This document shows positions 33,703 to 41,590 of a DNA stretch of 64,000 nt, piece after piece. The DNA is from UBA10161 sp038891035 (GTDB lineage: Archaea; Micrarchaeota; Micrarchaeia; Anstonellales; Anstonellaceae), in NCBI GenBank assembly GCA_038891035.1, contig JAWAEW010000005.1, forward strand, positions 1 through 64,000. The letters run 5' to 3'. The position numbers and the translations under genes are program-made. A model generated the notes under the pieces. The model was not told the origin of the DNA. It searched no databases and was given only the letters and a program-made list of their open reading frames with translations. Numbering within the stretch: position 1 is the first letter of the stretch; each line of letters starts with the position of its first letter.

Positions 33703-34404
33703 ATGTCCAAGCGAACTTTTAGGATAAAAAGTGCCACTTTTGGCATTTATCACCATGACTGCCAAACATCGGAGTCTTCAGAAAAATTCCCAGGGATAAC
33801 ACTGAAGCAGCTAAGCCCAGTAGTATATCTTTCAAAAAAGAACTCTAAGCTGGACTACAGCCTTATTTGGGAGGTAGAGGCAAACTCACCATCAGAACTT
33901 GAAGAATATTTGCAATACGTGAAAAATGACCCGAGGACCATTCGCCTTCGCATACTTGAGAAAGGGAGGAATAATGCACTTATCTTGCTTCGCTTTCTTG
34001 GTACAAGCTCAACTTACGGCACAATAATTTCCAACAAAGTAACTCTTACTTCCTTAGCCAGAGCAAAGGAAGGCTTTGAAACTTACAGTATTATCTCTGA
34101 AAAACCAAACTTCGTAAAAAAGATGCTTGAAGAGCTATCGTGCATAGGCCAGGTAAAGATCTTAAGAGTCAGTGATTTTGACCCCAAGAAAGATCTTTTT
34201 GTGCCATCAATCACTGAGAAACAGGCAGAGGCGCTCAAGATCGCTCTTATTAACAACTACTACTCTTGGCCGAAAGGAACTACGCTGGAGCGCCTTGCTT
34301 CAATTGCAAAAATAAGCAGAAGGAGCATGCAGGAACGCCTAAGAAGGGCAGAGGCAAAACTACTTCCAGTCCTTCTGAAAGACTATCTGAAAAAGAAGCT
34401 GTAA
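33703..34404 (+). CDS. HTH-10 (bacterio-opsin activator type) transcriptional regulator
   Basis: 233 residues. C-terminal HTH-10 domain, about 170-225: SITEKQAEALKIALINNYYSWPKGTTLERLASIAKISRRSMQERLRRAEAKLL, matching the family pattern 'LTxxQxEALxxAxxxGYYxxPRxTTLxxLAxxLGIS'. The N-terminal 160 residues form an alpha/beta sensor-like domain (GITLKQLSPVVYLSKKN; TYSIISEKPNFVKKMLEELS). Family members are activators in haloarchaea and others. It sits 60 bp upstream of Cys-rich copy C on the same strand, so it may control or be co-expressed with it. Confidence 0.87.
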   Translation: MSKRTFRIKSATFGIYHHDCQTSESSEKFPGITLKQLSPVVYLSKKNSKLDYSLIWEVEANSPSELEEYLQYVKNDPRTIRLRILEKGRNNALILLRFLGTSSTYGTIISNKVTLTSLARAKEGFETYSIISEKPNFVKKMLEELSCIGQVKILRVSDFDPKKDLFVPSITEKQAEALKIALINNYYSWPKGTTLERLASIAKISRRSMQERLRRAEAKLLPVLLKDYLKKKL

Positions 34405-34464
34405 TTGGACATATGCCCAAAATATCATTTTAAGTGCCGTTGGCGTTTTATTTTATGTGAAAAC

Positions 34465-36051
34465 ATGGAGAGGTCAGATGATATTCAAGATATTATTGAA
34501 AAAAGATGGAGCGGCACCTGCAAAGTTGTTTTTGGGCAGGAAATTGGATCTATCAGGGATTACACCCGATGGCTAAAGGAAAAGATTGAGCCTATTGTAA
34601 TTCGCACCTCGTCTATATCTGGAAAGAAGGTTGCATATGCGATTCCGAACTATTCAGAAAACTCAAAGTGGATTGGACTTGAAGAAATAGGAAACAGCAA
34701 ATTTCCTCCTCTTTCCATAAATGAAATAAAAGACATAGAAAGTATTGTGTCTGCAATCAAAGATAGGATCTATTACACTGGCAACATAGTCCTTGGAAAT
34801 TCAGGCTTTATATACGAAAGCTCTAGCATTTCAGATTCATTTTACATGTACCATACAGGAAAATTTGGAGATTCTAAATACCTCGCATTTTGCACCCTTG
34901 GAAGGCTTTGTGAAGATTGCTTTGGATGCAATGGGATTGGTGAAAGCCACTTTTGCATTAAAGCATATGAAACTTTCAGAGTCAAGCGGTCATTTGAATT
35001 TTGGATGGGACAGAATTGCTCGGACTGCTACTATACTCATAATCTTTCTGGATGCTCTGATTGTATTTTCTCGTTCAATCTGAAAAACAAACACTTTGCA
35101 ATTGGAAATTGCACATTACCAAAAGATAAATACCTCAGCATAAAAAATTCTCTTCTTGAGCAGCTGAGAGATTGGCTTATTAGGAAGAAAAGGGCACCTT
35201 CGTTGCTGGACCTTATTCCACTTTCAATCCCTCCAAAATTGCCAAGACTGGCAGCAGAAAGCAAGAATTCAAAAGTAAGCGACCTTGGACCGATAGAGGA
35301 AGGGTTTGCGAAAACTTGCCAAATAATCTTTGGAAAAAGACTTTCAGGCAAGCTGGACGATTATGCTGATTGGCTTTCCAAGCATGTCAGAAAACACCAG
35401 AAACTTCACTCTGCAATAAGCGGGGAGCAGGTTTGCAGATGGGATTACTCAAATTATTTCATGCTGCCCCAAGAAAGAATTGTTTCCCAGGGTGAGGCTC
35501 TTGCGCTCGGTGAAATCCTTGCTCTTTCAAAAGATGAGATAGATACCATCTCTCTCAACAATGTAGGGGGAGTTTTAGGCAAAATTGCATTTTTCTCAAC
35601 AGAATATGCAGAAGGGACAAACATAAATGTAATAGATTGCCCTACTCCAACTCAGTCCTCAAACTGCTACCGCACTTCCCCTGTTGTCTATTCGAAATAT
35701 TGCGCTTATTCTTTTTGGCCAAGAAGCTCACAGTATATTTTTGGCTCAAATGCAATATTTGACTCTGAGTTTTGTATCCACTGCTACCATTCAGTAAAGC
35801 TTAAGCGTTGTTTTGAGATGGATTCCTGCAACTCATGCTATAACTCATATTTCTGCCACAATTGCGAAAATGTAAGCGACAGCATGTTTTGCTTCAACGC
35901 CAAAAACTTGCGCTATGCAATAGGAAATGTAGAGGTCGGGCAGGAACAATTTCTTAAAATAAAAAATCTGCTTCTCTCAAAGATTCTTGCAGAGCTTGAG
36001 GCAAAGAAAAAATTCGATTTAAACATATACAATATAGGACAGAAAAAATAA
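34465..36051 (+). CDS. Cys-rich double-module protein, copy C
   Basis: 528 residues from ATG 34465; the longer frame to 34405 runs through the promoter (TTTTATTTTA, 34446-34455). Two modules as in copies A and B: GTCKVVFGQEIGSIRDYTRWL / SINEIKDIESIVSAIKDRI / IFSFNLKNKHFAIGN in the first, and KTCQIIFGKRLSGKLDDYADWL / MFCFNAKNLRYAIGN in the second. Between them lie Cys/Tyr/Phe-rich repeats such as KYLAFCTLGRLCEDCFGC and SDCYYTHNLSGCSDC. No signal peptide, no membrane segments; about 26 Cys over both modules. Downstream of an HTH-10 regulator and 7 bp before the end of tRNA-Asp, which is on the other strand. Function unknown. Confidence 0.8.
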   Translation: MERSDDIQDIIEKRWSGTCKVVFGQEIGSIRDYTRWLKEKIEPIVIRTSSISGKKVAYAIPNYSENSKWIGLEEIGNSKFPPLSINEIKDIESIVSAIKDRIYYTGNIVLGNSGFIYESSSISDSFYMYHTGKFGDSKYLAFCTLGRLCEDCFGCNGIGESHFCIKAYETFRVKRSFEFWMGQNCSDCYYTHNLSGCSDCIFSFNLKNKHFAIGNCTLPKDKYLSIKNSLLEQLRDWLIRKKRAPSLLDLIPLSIPPKLPRLAAESKNSKVSDLGPIEEGFAKTCQIIFGKRLSGKLDDYADWLSKHVRKHQKLHSAISGEQVCRWDYSNYFMLPQERIVSQGEALALGEILALSKDEIDTISLNNVGGVLGKIAFFSTEYAEGTNINVIDCPTPTQSSNCYRTSPVVYSKYCAYSFWPRSSQYIFGSNAIFDSEFCIHCYHSVKLKRCFEMDSCNSCYNSYFCHNCENVSDSMFCFNAKNLRYAIGNVEVGQEQFLKIKNLLLSKILAELEAKKKFDLNIYNIGQKK

Positions 36052-36058
36052 TAATGAG

Positions 36059-36161
36059 CGCCTCGACCGGGAGTTTCGCTCGAAAGCTATCTGGCTTTTG
36101 TGGTTCGAACCCGGGTCGCGAGATCGACAATCTCGAATGCTGACCACTACACCATCGAGGC
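36059..36161 (-). tRNA. tRNA-Asp(GUC) with intron in the T-loop
   Basis: Minus strand. Acceptor GCCTCGA/TCGAGGC, discriminator G (36059), anticodon stem CGAGA/TCTCG with loop TTGTCGA (anticodon GTC), T-stem CCGGG/CCCGG. The T-loop is interrupted after position 59 by a 31-nt intron (36073-36103). Removing it restores the loop TTCGAAT. Mature length 72 nt. No encoded CCA; the window contains a CCA-adding enzyme gene. Follows tRNA-Tyr on the same transcript, 10 bp apart. Confidence 0.9.
36073..36103 (-). other. tRNA-Asp intron, position 59/60, BHB structure
   Basis: 31-nt insertion. The junctions form a bulge-helix-bulge: T-stem outside, central 4-bp helix TTCG/CGAA, 3-nt bulges AAC and ACT, then an inner AAAGC/GCTTT hairpin with a CAGATA loop. 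Cutting between the second and third bulge nucleotides (AA|C and AC|T) joins TTCGAA to TCCCGG. Confidence 0.85.
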
Positions 36162-36171
36162 GCACCCACAA

Positions 36172-36279
36172 TCCCGCCAGTGTGATTTGAACACACAACA
36201 TCCTGATGACTGCCAGCCCGATTGCTGACCGCCGTGCTTTTCTACAGCCAGGCGCTCTACCAGGTTGAGCTATGGCGGG
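36172..36279 (-). tRNA. tRNA-Tyr(GUA) with intron at 37/38
   Basis: Minus strand. Acceptor CCCGCCA/TGGCGGG has the archaeal Tyr identity pair C1-G72 and discriminator A (36172). D-stem GCTC/GAGC; anticodon stem CCTGG/TCAGG with loop CTGTAGA; T-arm GTGTG-TTCAAAT-CACAC. A 34-nt intron interrupts after G37. Mature length 74 nt. No encoded CCA. A TATA box lies about 35 bp upstream. Confidence 0.92.
36208..36241 (-). other. tRNA-Tyr intron, canonical 37/38
   Basis: 34-nt intron starting AAAAGCACGG and ending GGCAGTC on the minus strand. Central helix CTGT/GCAG with bulges AGA and TCA; cutting AG|A and TC|A restores the seven-base loop CTGTAGA. The inner helix (AGC/GCT) is short, so the BHB is relaxed. 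Confidence 0.85.
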
Positions 36280-36308
36280 ATCGTGCTTGAAAGCTCTTAT
36301 TTTCAATC

Positions 36309-36319
36309 TTTTTAAATTT
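36309..36319 (-). promoter_or_regulatory. TATA box of the tRNA-Tyr/tRNA-Asp unit
   Basis: On the minus strand AAATTTAAAAAG lies about 35 bp before the tRNA-Tyr 5' end, correct for an archaeal promoter with a short leader removed by RNase P. Confidence 0.55.
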
Positions 36320-36407
36320 GTTTCCTTGGAGCAGATGGGCTTTGCATGCATGAGCTTGAGTCCAATTTTGTATAAAAATATACATTTTTGTATCTTTTTA
36401 TAAATCA

Positions 36408-37736
36408 ATGCCATTAAAAATGCAAAGGATGAGAATGGAAGTCAAAATCATTTTGGATGAAAATCAGGTTCCAAAAGATTTCTACAATATAGTGCCTGAT
36501 TTGCCTGGCAAGCTTGATCCGCCACTTCATCCAGCCACAGGCAAGCCGGTTTCGCCATCTGATTTCGAGCCGATATTTCCCAAGGAGCTCATAAGACAGG
36601 AAATGAGCCAGGAAAGATTCATCCCAATACCGGCACAAGTGCGCGATGCGCTTTTGGCTGCTGGAAGGCCAACGCCGCTTTTGAGGGCAAAAAGGCTGGA
36701 GAGATATCTGAAAACTCCTGCAAGGATATACTTCAAGCATGAAGGGCTTAACCCTTGCGGCTCACACAAGCCCAATACGGCGATTGCACAGGCTTATTAT
36801 AATATGAAGGAGGGTGTGGAGAAGCTTTGCACTGAGACTGGGGCAGGTCAGTGGGGAACTGCGCTTGCATATGCAACCATGCTTTTCGGCTTAAAATGCG
36901 AGGTATTTATGGTTAAAGTCAGTTTTTCTCAGAAGCCATACAGAAAGCACATTATGGAAGTTTATGGGGCCACAGTACACCCATCCCCAAGTACCTACAC
37001 TTCTTTTGGAAGAAAGGTGTTGGAGAGCCAGCCAGACCATGCAGGAAGCTTGGGAATAGCAATTTCTGAGGCGATCGAGAGGGTAGTTTCTGACCCACAG
37101 AAAAAATCCAAATATGCCCTTGGGTCGGTGCTGAATCATGTTCTGTTGCATCAAACTGTAATAGGGCAAGAAGTTTCTTGCCAGCTGAAGCTGGTGGATG
37201 AGGATCCGGATTTTGTGATAGGATGCATTGGGGGTGGAAGTAATTTCGGCGGGTTTGCATTCCCTCTGCTTTATGAGAAAGCAAAAGGCAAAAATAACGC
37301 AAAGTTTATTGCAGTCGAGCCTGCCTCTTGCCCATCCACCACTAAAGGAGAGTACAAATATGATTATGGGGACACCGCAGGCATGACCCCTCTTTTGAAG
37401 ATGTACACACTTGGAAAAGATTACATGCCTCCGTCAATTCATGCAGGTGGACTGCGCTACCATGGCATGGCCCCAACTGTTTCGCTCCTTATAAACAAGG
37501 GTTTGGTTGAGGCCCGTGCTTATGAGCAGAGGGAGGTGTTTGAAGCCGCGGTCTTGTTTGCACGTACCGAAGGAATTATTGCTGCTCCAGAATCTGCACA
37601 TGCGATAAAGGCTGCAATTGATGTTGCACGGGATTGCAAAAGAAAAGGTCAGAAGAAAACGATTGTATTTAATCTGTCAGGGCATGGGCTGCTGGACATG
37701 TATGGTTATCAGCAATATTTAGAAGGAAAAATGTGA
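36408..37736 (+). CDS. trpB2: TrpB2-type PLP-dependent tryptophan synthase beta
   Basis: 442 residues from the first ATG; Met codons at 36429 and 36435 are also possible. Key segments: GRPTPLLRAKRLER, the PLP lysine motif EGLNPCGSHKPNTAIAQAYY, ETGAGQWGTALAYA, the phosphate loop CIGGGSNFGGFAFP, and AGGLRYHGMAPTVSLL. TrpB2 enzymes condense indole or O-phosphoserine with serine and often stand alone. No trpA or other trp gene is near. TATA-like GTATAAAAATATA (36370-36382) lies 26-38 bp upstream, suggesting leaderless transcription. Confidence 0.92.
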   Translation: MPLKMQRMRMEVKIILDENQVPKDFYNIVPDLPGKLDPPLHPATGKPVSPSDFEPIFPKELIRQEMSQERFIPIPAQVRDALLAAGRPTPLLRAKRLERYLKTPARIYFKHEGLNPCGSHKPNTAIAQAYYNMKEGVEKLCTETGAGQWGTALAYATMLFGLKCEVFMVKVSFSQKPYRKHIMEVYGATVHPSPSTYTSFGRKVLESQPDHAGSLGIAISEAIERVVSDPQKKSKYALGSVLNHVLLHQTVIGQEVSCQLKLVDEDPDFVIGCIGGGSNFGGFAFPLLYEKAKGKNNAKFIAVEPASCPSTTKGEYKYDYGDTAGMTPLLKMYTLGKDYMPPSIHAGGLRYHGMAPTVSLLINKGLVEARAYEQREVFEAAVLFARTEGIIAAPESAHAIKAAIDVARDCKRKGQKKTIVFNLSGHGLLDMYGYQQYLEGKM

Positions 37737-37745
37737 GGTGGAAAA

Positions 37746-37931
37746 ATGCAAAGCCAAAAACAAAATTCGTCGGCCAGACAACTTCCTCAGCAAGCAAAAT
37801 TTTTCAGAAAGCTGCTTGAAAAGGAAGAGTGTGGAGAAAGTGGCAGGCTGATGGAAGGAGTGCCAAGAAACCAGGTTCTGTATGAAAAGATGGCTGAGAT
37901 AGTCAAGAAGAATCCTTTGCTTGGATGTTAA
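37746..37931 (+). CDS. Small uncharacterised protein after trpB2
   Basis: 61 residues; strong ribosome site GAGGTGG five nt before the ATG, 9 bp after the trpB2 stop. Sequence is mostly helical and charged: KFFRKLLEKEECGESGRL and NQVLYEKMAEIVKKNPLLGC. No recognised domain; two Cys (residues 29 and 61). It ends 1 bp before the convergent fni gene. Real on the basis of ribosome site and packing. Confidence 0.6.
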   Translation: MQSQKQNSSARQLPQQAKFFRKLLEKEECGESGRLMEGVPRNQVLYEKMAEIVKKNPLLGC

Positions 37932-37932
37932 G

Positions 37933-38964
37933 CTAGCGAATAGCGTATGCAGAAGGAGAGAGGCCAAGCCGCTCCATTTGCTCTGCAGTATTGCCAAAAA
38001 TCACAATTTTTGCCTTGGAAAGCGCACTCAAGTCCTTTGCTCCGCAAAGAAGCATAGTGGTTGCAAGCTCCTGCTTCCAGGTTGCAATTTCAAGTTGCGG
38101 GTTTTTTGATTTGATGAATGGGAGCGCAGCTGCTGCAAATGAAGCACCAAGGGCGATTGCTTTTGCCGCATCCAATCCGCTTCTTAAGCCCCCGCTTGCA
38201 ATTGTAGGCAAAATGCCTGCACATTGTGCAACACAGATTGCAGTTGGATTGCCCCACTCTGCAAATGTTGGCCTCTGCTTGCTTCGCAAATATTCTACCT
38301 TGCTCCAGGAAGTACCGCCTGTTCCAGAAACATCTACCATTTTCACTCCTGCCTTTTTGAGAGCATCGGCAGTCTGGCCAGAGATTCCGGCGCCTGTTTC
38401 CTTGACGATTACGGGCAGGCTGATTTCATTGCAAAATTGCTCTATTTTTGCAAGAATACCTGAAAATTTCCTGTCTCCTTCGGGCTGCACCATTTCTTGA
38501 AGCGGATTTAGATGGATGGCAAGTGCATCTGCTTCCACTTTGTCCAATACTTCCTGCACTTTCGCTGGCTCGAAAAATGAAAGCTGGCATGCCCCAATAT
38601 TTCCAATTATTGGAATGGATGGGGCTACTTTGCGCACTTTGTAGGTCGAAGCAGTTTCTGGATGCTCAAGCATAGCTCTCTGTGAGCCAAGCCCAAATGC
38701 GACCCCTTCCTTTTCTGCAGCAGCTGCAAGAGCAAGATTAATTGCCTTTGCACGAGGATATCCACCAGTCATGCCAGAAATTACAATTGGTGCAGCAAGC
38801 TTTTTGGAAAAAAATTTGCAAGTAAGGTCTATATCATTATAATCAATCTCTGGTAGTGAATTGTGCACAAACCGAATCTCCGAAAAGCCGCTGCTGGTGA
38901 AATATTCTACCTGCTTTTTCATTGCAGCATCCACATGTTGCTTCTTGCGAGTTTTTATTTTCAT
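37933..38964 (-). CDS. fni: Isopentenyl-diphosphate delta-isomerase, type II
   Basis: 343 residues from ATG 38964; an upstream GTG (38979) gives five more residues. FMN/NADPH enzyme interconverting IPP and DMAPP for archaeal lipid synthesis. Visible: TRKKQHVDAA, PIVISGMTGGYPRAK, FGLGSQRAM, NIGACQL, AIHLNPLQEMVQPEGDR, VSGTGGTSW, and the FMN phosphate loop ASGGLRSGLDAAKAIALGA. Cytoplasmic. Divergent from the gene at 39016 with a palindrome between. Confidence 0.95.
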   Translation of the reverse strand: MKIKTRKKQHVDAAMKKQVEYFTSSGFSEIRFVHNSLPEIDYNDIDLTCKFFSKKLAAPIVISGMTGGYPRAKAINLALAAAAEKEGVAFGLGSQRAMLEHPETASTYKVRKVAPSIPIIGNIGACQLSFFEPAKVQEVLDKVEADALAIHLNPLQEMVQPEGDRKFSGILAKIEQFCNEISLPVIVKETGAGISGQTADALKKAGVKMVDVSGTGGTSWSKVEYLRSKQRPTFAEWGNPTAICVAQCAGILPTIASGGLRSGLDAAKAIALGASFAAAALPFIKSKNPQLEIATWKQELATTMLLCGAKDLSALSKAKIVIFGNTAEQMERLGLSPSAYAIR

Positions 38965-38981
38965 AGCTTCAGCCAACACAT

Positions 38982-38998
38982 AGGAATTTTAAATTCCT
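38982..38998. promoter_or_regulatory. 17-bp palindrome between divergent fni and membrane protein gene
   Basis: AGGAATTT-T-AAATTCCT, perfect 8-bp arms. It contains a TTTTAAA TATA-like core read from either strand and sits 18 bp from the fni start and 18 bp from the 39016 start. It could be a shared operator or bidirectional promoter. Confidence 0.45.
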
Positions 38999-39015
38999 TT
39001 GCAAATTTGGAAAGT

Positions 39016-39651
39016 ATGGCGAAGGCTTTTGAACTAATTGAAGAAAGAGCGATCTACATTTTTGTGGTTATCCTTCTTGGTTGCATAATACTTGTAGTGT
39101 GGTTATTTCACAGTGGAAAAATCGATGTGGAAGCTGCACGAATATACCTTCAAGCCTTGACCGGCATTGCCACTCTTGCGCTGCTTTATTTTGCATATTT
39201 CAATGTGATGTCAAAAAAAGAAGAAGATACTGCACGGCTGGAGCTTGCAGTCAGGCCAATTCTAGTATGGGAACTTCAAAGCAAAAATAGTGGTGCGGAA
39301 TTCATCTATAAGGCACTAAAACATCCAATTTACGATTTGCAGGCAAGTATCCAGCTTAACAACGAGATAATGCGCATCGAGGAGAGGCATTTGGATGCCG
39401 CAGATAGCAACCCTTGGGCAGAAAGGAAAATTGAACTTGGCTCATTTATTTTGAAGGGATTGGGAAAGAACAATGAAGGCACTATTAGGATTAGGTTTTC
39501 GTATCACTCAGAAGTTGGAGGAAAATATGAATTTTCATTCACAAAAGAAGTGGTGCGCAAGCAGAAAGGATTTCTGTTTCAGCATCGCAAGATAGTATCT
39601 GCAAAATACCCTTGGAAGCAAAAGGAAATAGAATTTTCCAACGACTTATGA
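39016..39651 (+). CDS. Two-TM membrane protein with cytoplasmic domain
   Basis: 211 residues from ATG 39016 (GGAAAG just before); the longer frame to 38863 overlaps fni and the promoter. Helix 1 about 12-33 (IFVVILLGCIILVVWLF), helix 2 about 42-64 (LQALTGIATLALLYFAYFN). The remaining 145 residues form a soluble beta-rich domain ending in a basic region. Family not recognised. Overlaps the convergent Memo gene by 6 bp. Confidence 0.65.
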   Translation: MAKAFELIEERAIYIFVVILLGCIILVVWLFHSGKIDVEAARIYLQALTGIATLALLYFAYFNVMSKKEEDTARLELAVRPILVWELQSKNSGAEFIYKALKHPIYDLQASIQLNNEIMRIEERHLDAADSNPWAERKIELGSFILKGLGKNNEGTIRIRFSYHSEVGGKYEFSFTKEVVRKQKGFLFQHRKIVSAKYPWKQKEIEFSNDL

Positions 39652-40458
39652 GATTGCAAGCGAAGCATAAGCCACTACGCTTTCGAAATCACCTGAGGTT
39701 TGCCCGGAGTTTGTGTAGTTGAGAAGCTCGCATTTTTTTGCGCTCGCATATTTTGCATAATGAAGCGCTGCAGCAATAGGTCCATGCCCGCAAATCGAAA
39801 GGTTTTCTCTTTCCACTATCTGCTGAAATCCTGCTTCGTCAAGAGAAAGCAGGAATTTGATTGCTTTCATGTCTTTGTTTTCTGCAATCTTTGCAGGCTC
39901 ATAATGCGTAAAATCTGAGGAGGCAACCACTAGGATGTCTCTTTTTGTTTTTTTTGCAGCCTCAAAAATTGCCCGTCCTAAATCCTGCGATGAGGGCAAA
40001 TCCTGCCAACCCATGCAGATACTTACGATCTTCGAGGAAGAAGAGCAAAGCTGCAAGAAAGGAATCTGCACTTCGCAGGAATGCTCATAAAAATGCGCCT
40101 GCTCGTCTTTGCGTGCGATTTTGCTGCAGGAAACGATCGCCTGCGCAAGCTCCAGGTCGCAGCCTACAACCCCAAGCGGGGTCTGCCAATCCTCAAAAGA
40201 GACGGAAATAGGAAGCCCAAGGCCTGTGTGGTTTGGGCCAATGATTACAACTGAGAGGTTCTTTTTGGACCAATTAGAGCAAGCAGCGTAAGAATAAGCA
40301 GCACACCTGCCAGAATAGATATAGCCTGCATGCGGAGAAATGATTGCGATGCGTTGTGAAGGTTTAACTTCAGCCTCCTCAAGAAAGTTTTTCACCATTT
40401 GCCTCAGCTGGTGTGCGGAGGATGGATAAAAGCTTCCTGCAACAGCTGGATGCCTCAT
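39646..40458 (-). CDS. Memo-family protein (AmmeMemoRadiSam system protein B)
   Basis: 270 residues. Starts RHPAVAGSFYP, then ISPHAGYIYSG, VVIIGPNHTG, EHSCEVQIPFLQL, VVASSDFTHYEP and CGHGPIAAAL. These hold the His and Cys residues of the LigB-like dioxygenase fold. Archaeal genomes often carry it with an AMMECR1 protein and a radical SAM enzyme, but neither partner is within this window. Biochemical role unsettled. Cytoplasmic. Confidence 0.92.
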   Translation of the reverse strand: MRHPAVAGSFYPSSAHQLRQMVKNFLEEAEVKPSQRIAIISPHAGYIYSGRCAAYSYAACSNWSKKNLSVVIIGPNHTGLGLPISVSFEDWQTPLGVVGCDLELAQAIVSCSKIARKDEQAHFYEHSCEVQIPFLQLCSSSSKIVSICMGWQDLPSSQDLGRAIFEAAKKTKRDILVVASSDFTHYEPAKIAENKDMKAIKFLLSLDEAGFQQIVERENLSICGHGPIAAALHYAKYASAKKCELLNYTNSGQTSGDFESVVAYASLAIS

Positions 40459-40509
40459 AAGAATAATTGGAATCGCTAAATTTATAAGTTTCAGACAAGA
40501 AAGGCAAGC

Positions 40510-41238
40510 ATGGCAGAAAATATCCTTTCTTATTCGCTTAAGGCATATTTGGAGAATATCAAGCTCATATCGCTTTTTTCTATCCCTGCCTTAATTGCAT
40601 TTCTTATCCCTATTTTAGTCAACACTCCGGTTTTCATTGCACTTGGCGGAAGCTTCCTTAGGACAGGTAGCATACCAGACATGAGCGCGTATGAAATCGC
40701 TTTTGTGATTTTTGCGCTTCTTGCAAGCCTTTATTTGATTTCATTTGCGATAGTCAACATTAATATCGTGATAAAAAGCCAGCGCACAAAAACCAGCATA
40801 AAAAACGAGGTGCTGAAAGGCATCACTGGACACACATTGAATGTCTTTTTGCTTTTCTTGCTTGGCAGCATTATGCTTTTGATAATTCAGCTCTTGACAT
40901 TTGAAATTGGGGCGCAAAGCTGGCTTTCGCCTATGCTTTCGCTTGTGGTATGGATGCCACTTTTTTATGCACCTGCAGCTCTTGTAATAGATGAGCTTCG
41001 CCCATTTAGGGCAGCTGAGAAGTCTTTCAACATGATTTTCAGCAAATTCCACTATTTTCTGCTTTGGAACATAATTGGGATTACTTTGCTTTCTTTGGTT
41101 AATGTGATATTTTTGAGTATGCTTCCGCACAAATTGGGCTCGCTTGTAGTTTTAGTGATAAACTCCTTGGTAGTTATGCCGTTTTTGGTGGTGTTGCAGA
41201 CTCAGATGTACCTAAGCAAGTACACTATATTGGATTGA
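40510..41238 (+). CDS. Multi-TM membrane protein
   Basis: 242 residues with about six hydrophobic helices (about 19-41, 60-83, 106-132, 136-156, 178-200, 207-230). The pattern resembles small DUF975/YIPF-like integral membrane proteins: 'APAALVIDELRPFRAAEKSFNM' between helices 4 and 5. Precise family uncertain. Ends exactly at the end of the convergent small membrane gene. Confidence 0.65.
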   Translation: MAENILSYSLKAYLENIKLISLFSIPALIAFLIPILVNTPVFIALGGSFLRTGSIPDMSAYEIAFVIFALLASLYLISFAIVNINIVIKSQRTKTSIKNEVLKGITGHTLNVFLLFLLGSIMLLIIQLLTFEIGAQSWLSPMLSLVVWMPLFYAPAALVIDELRPFRAAEKSFNMIFSKFHYFLLWNIIGITLLSLVNVIFLSMLPHKLGSLVVLVINSLVVMPFLVVLQTQMYLSKYTILD

Positions 41239-41481
41239 CTACTTAAGCAAAGTAGAGGATTGCTCTGCGATTAGATTGGCAGCACCGGTTATTGCAGCAA
41301 CCACTATTCCACCTGTAATCAAGGCATAAGCAGTAGTAATGAATTTGCCTCGCTGGTCTGCAGGCTGTATTTGAGCAAACCCGTACGAAAGGCCGCCAAG
41401 CACAATAAGTATCACAGAGATTATCGGTCCTATATCAAGAAGTGCCCCTTCAATACCAGCTAAAGTCTCAACAAGCGACAT
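41239..41481 (-). CDS. Small two-TM protein, TrbC/VirB2 pilin-like
   Basis: 80 residues from the ATG at 41481, which has GGGAGGA 7 nt upstream; Met codons at 41487 and 41511 are alternatives. Helix 1 IGPIISVILIVLGGLSYGF and helix 2 FITTAYALITGGIVVAAITGAANLI are joined by a short charged loop QIQPADQRGK. This is the layout of TrbC/VirB2-like pilins; no secretion ATPase is nearby. Family call tentative. Confidence 0.6.
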   Translation of the reverse strand: MSLVETLAGIEGALLDIGPIISVILIVLGGLSYGFAQIQPADQRGKFITTAYALITGGIVVAAITGAANLIAEQSSTLLK

Positions 41482-41590
41482 TTTCATTCCTCCCAGCAGA
41501 TTCTCCAACACTGAAATATAAAATCATGACGTCACATGCCAAATCCTTTTATATATTTTTCCATTTTTATACCTGCCAAGAGGTGTGCTT

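Noticed and set aside
33552..33746. A 64-codon minus ORF and a weak TGCTGC/GCAGCA hairpin in the hsp20 to HTH-10 gap
   Set aside because: The ORF overlaps the regulator start and has no ribosome site; the hairpin is long-looped and weak.
36408..37736. A tryptophan biosynthesis operon
   Set aside because: Only the stand-alone TrpB2 is present; no trpA or other trp gene is nearby.
41527..41534. TGACGTCA palindrome before the acidic microprotein
   Set aside because: An 8-bp palindrome is expected by chance in 64 kb and no second copy was seen near other promoters.
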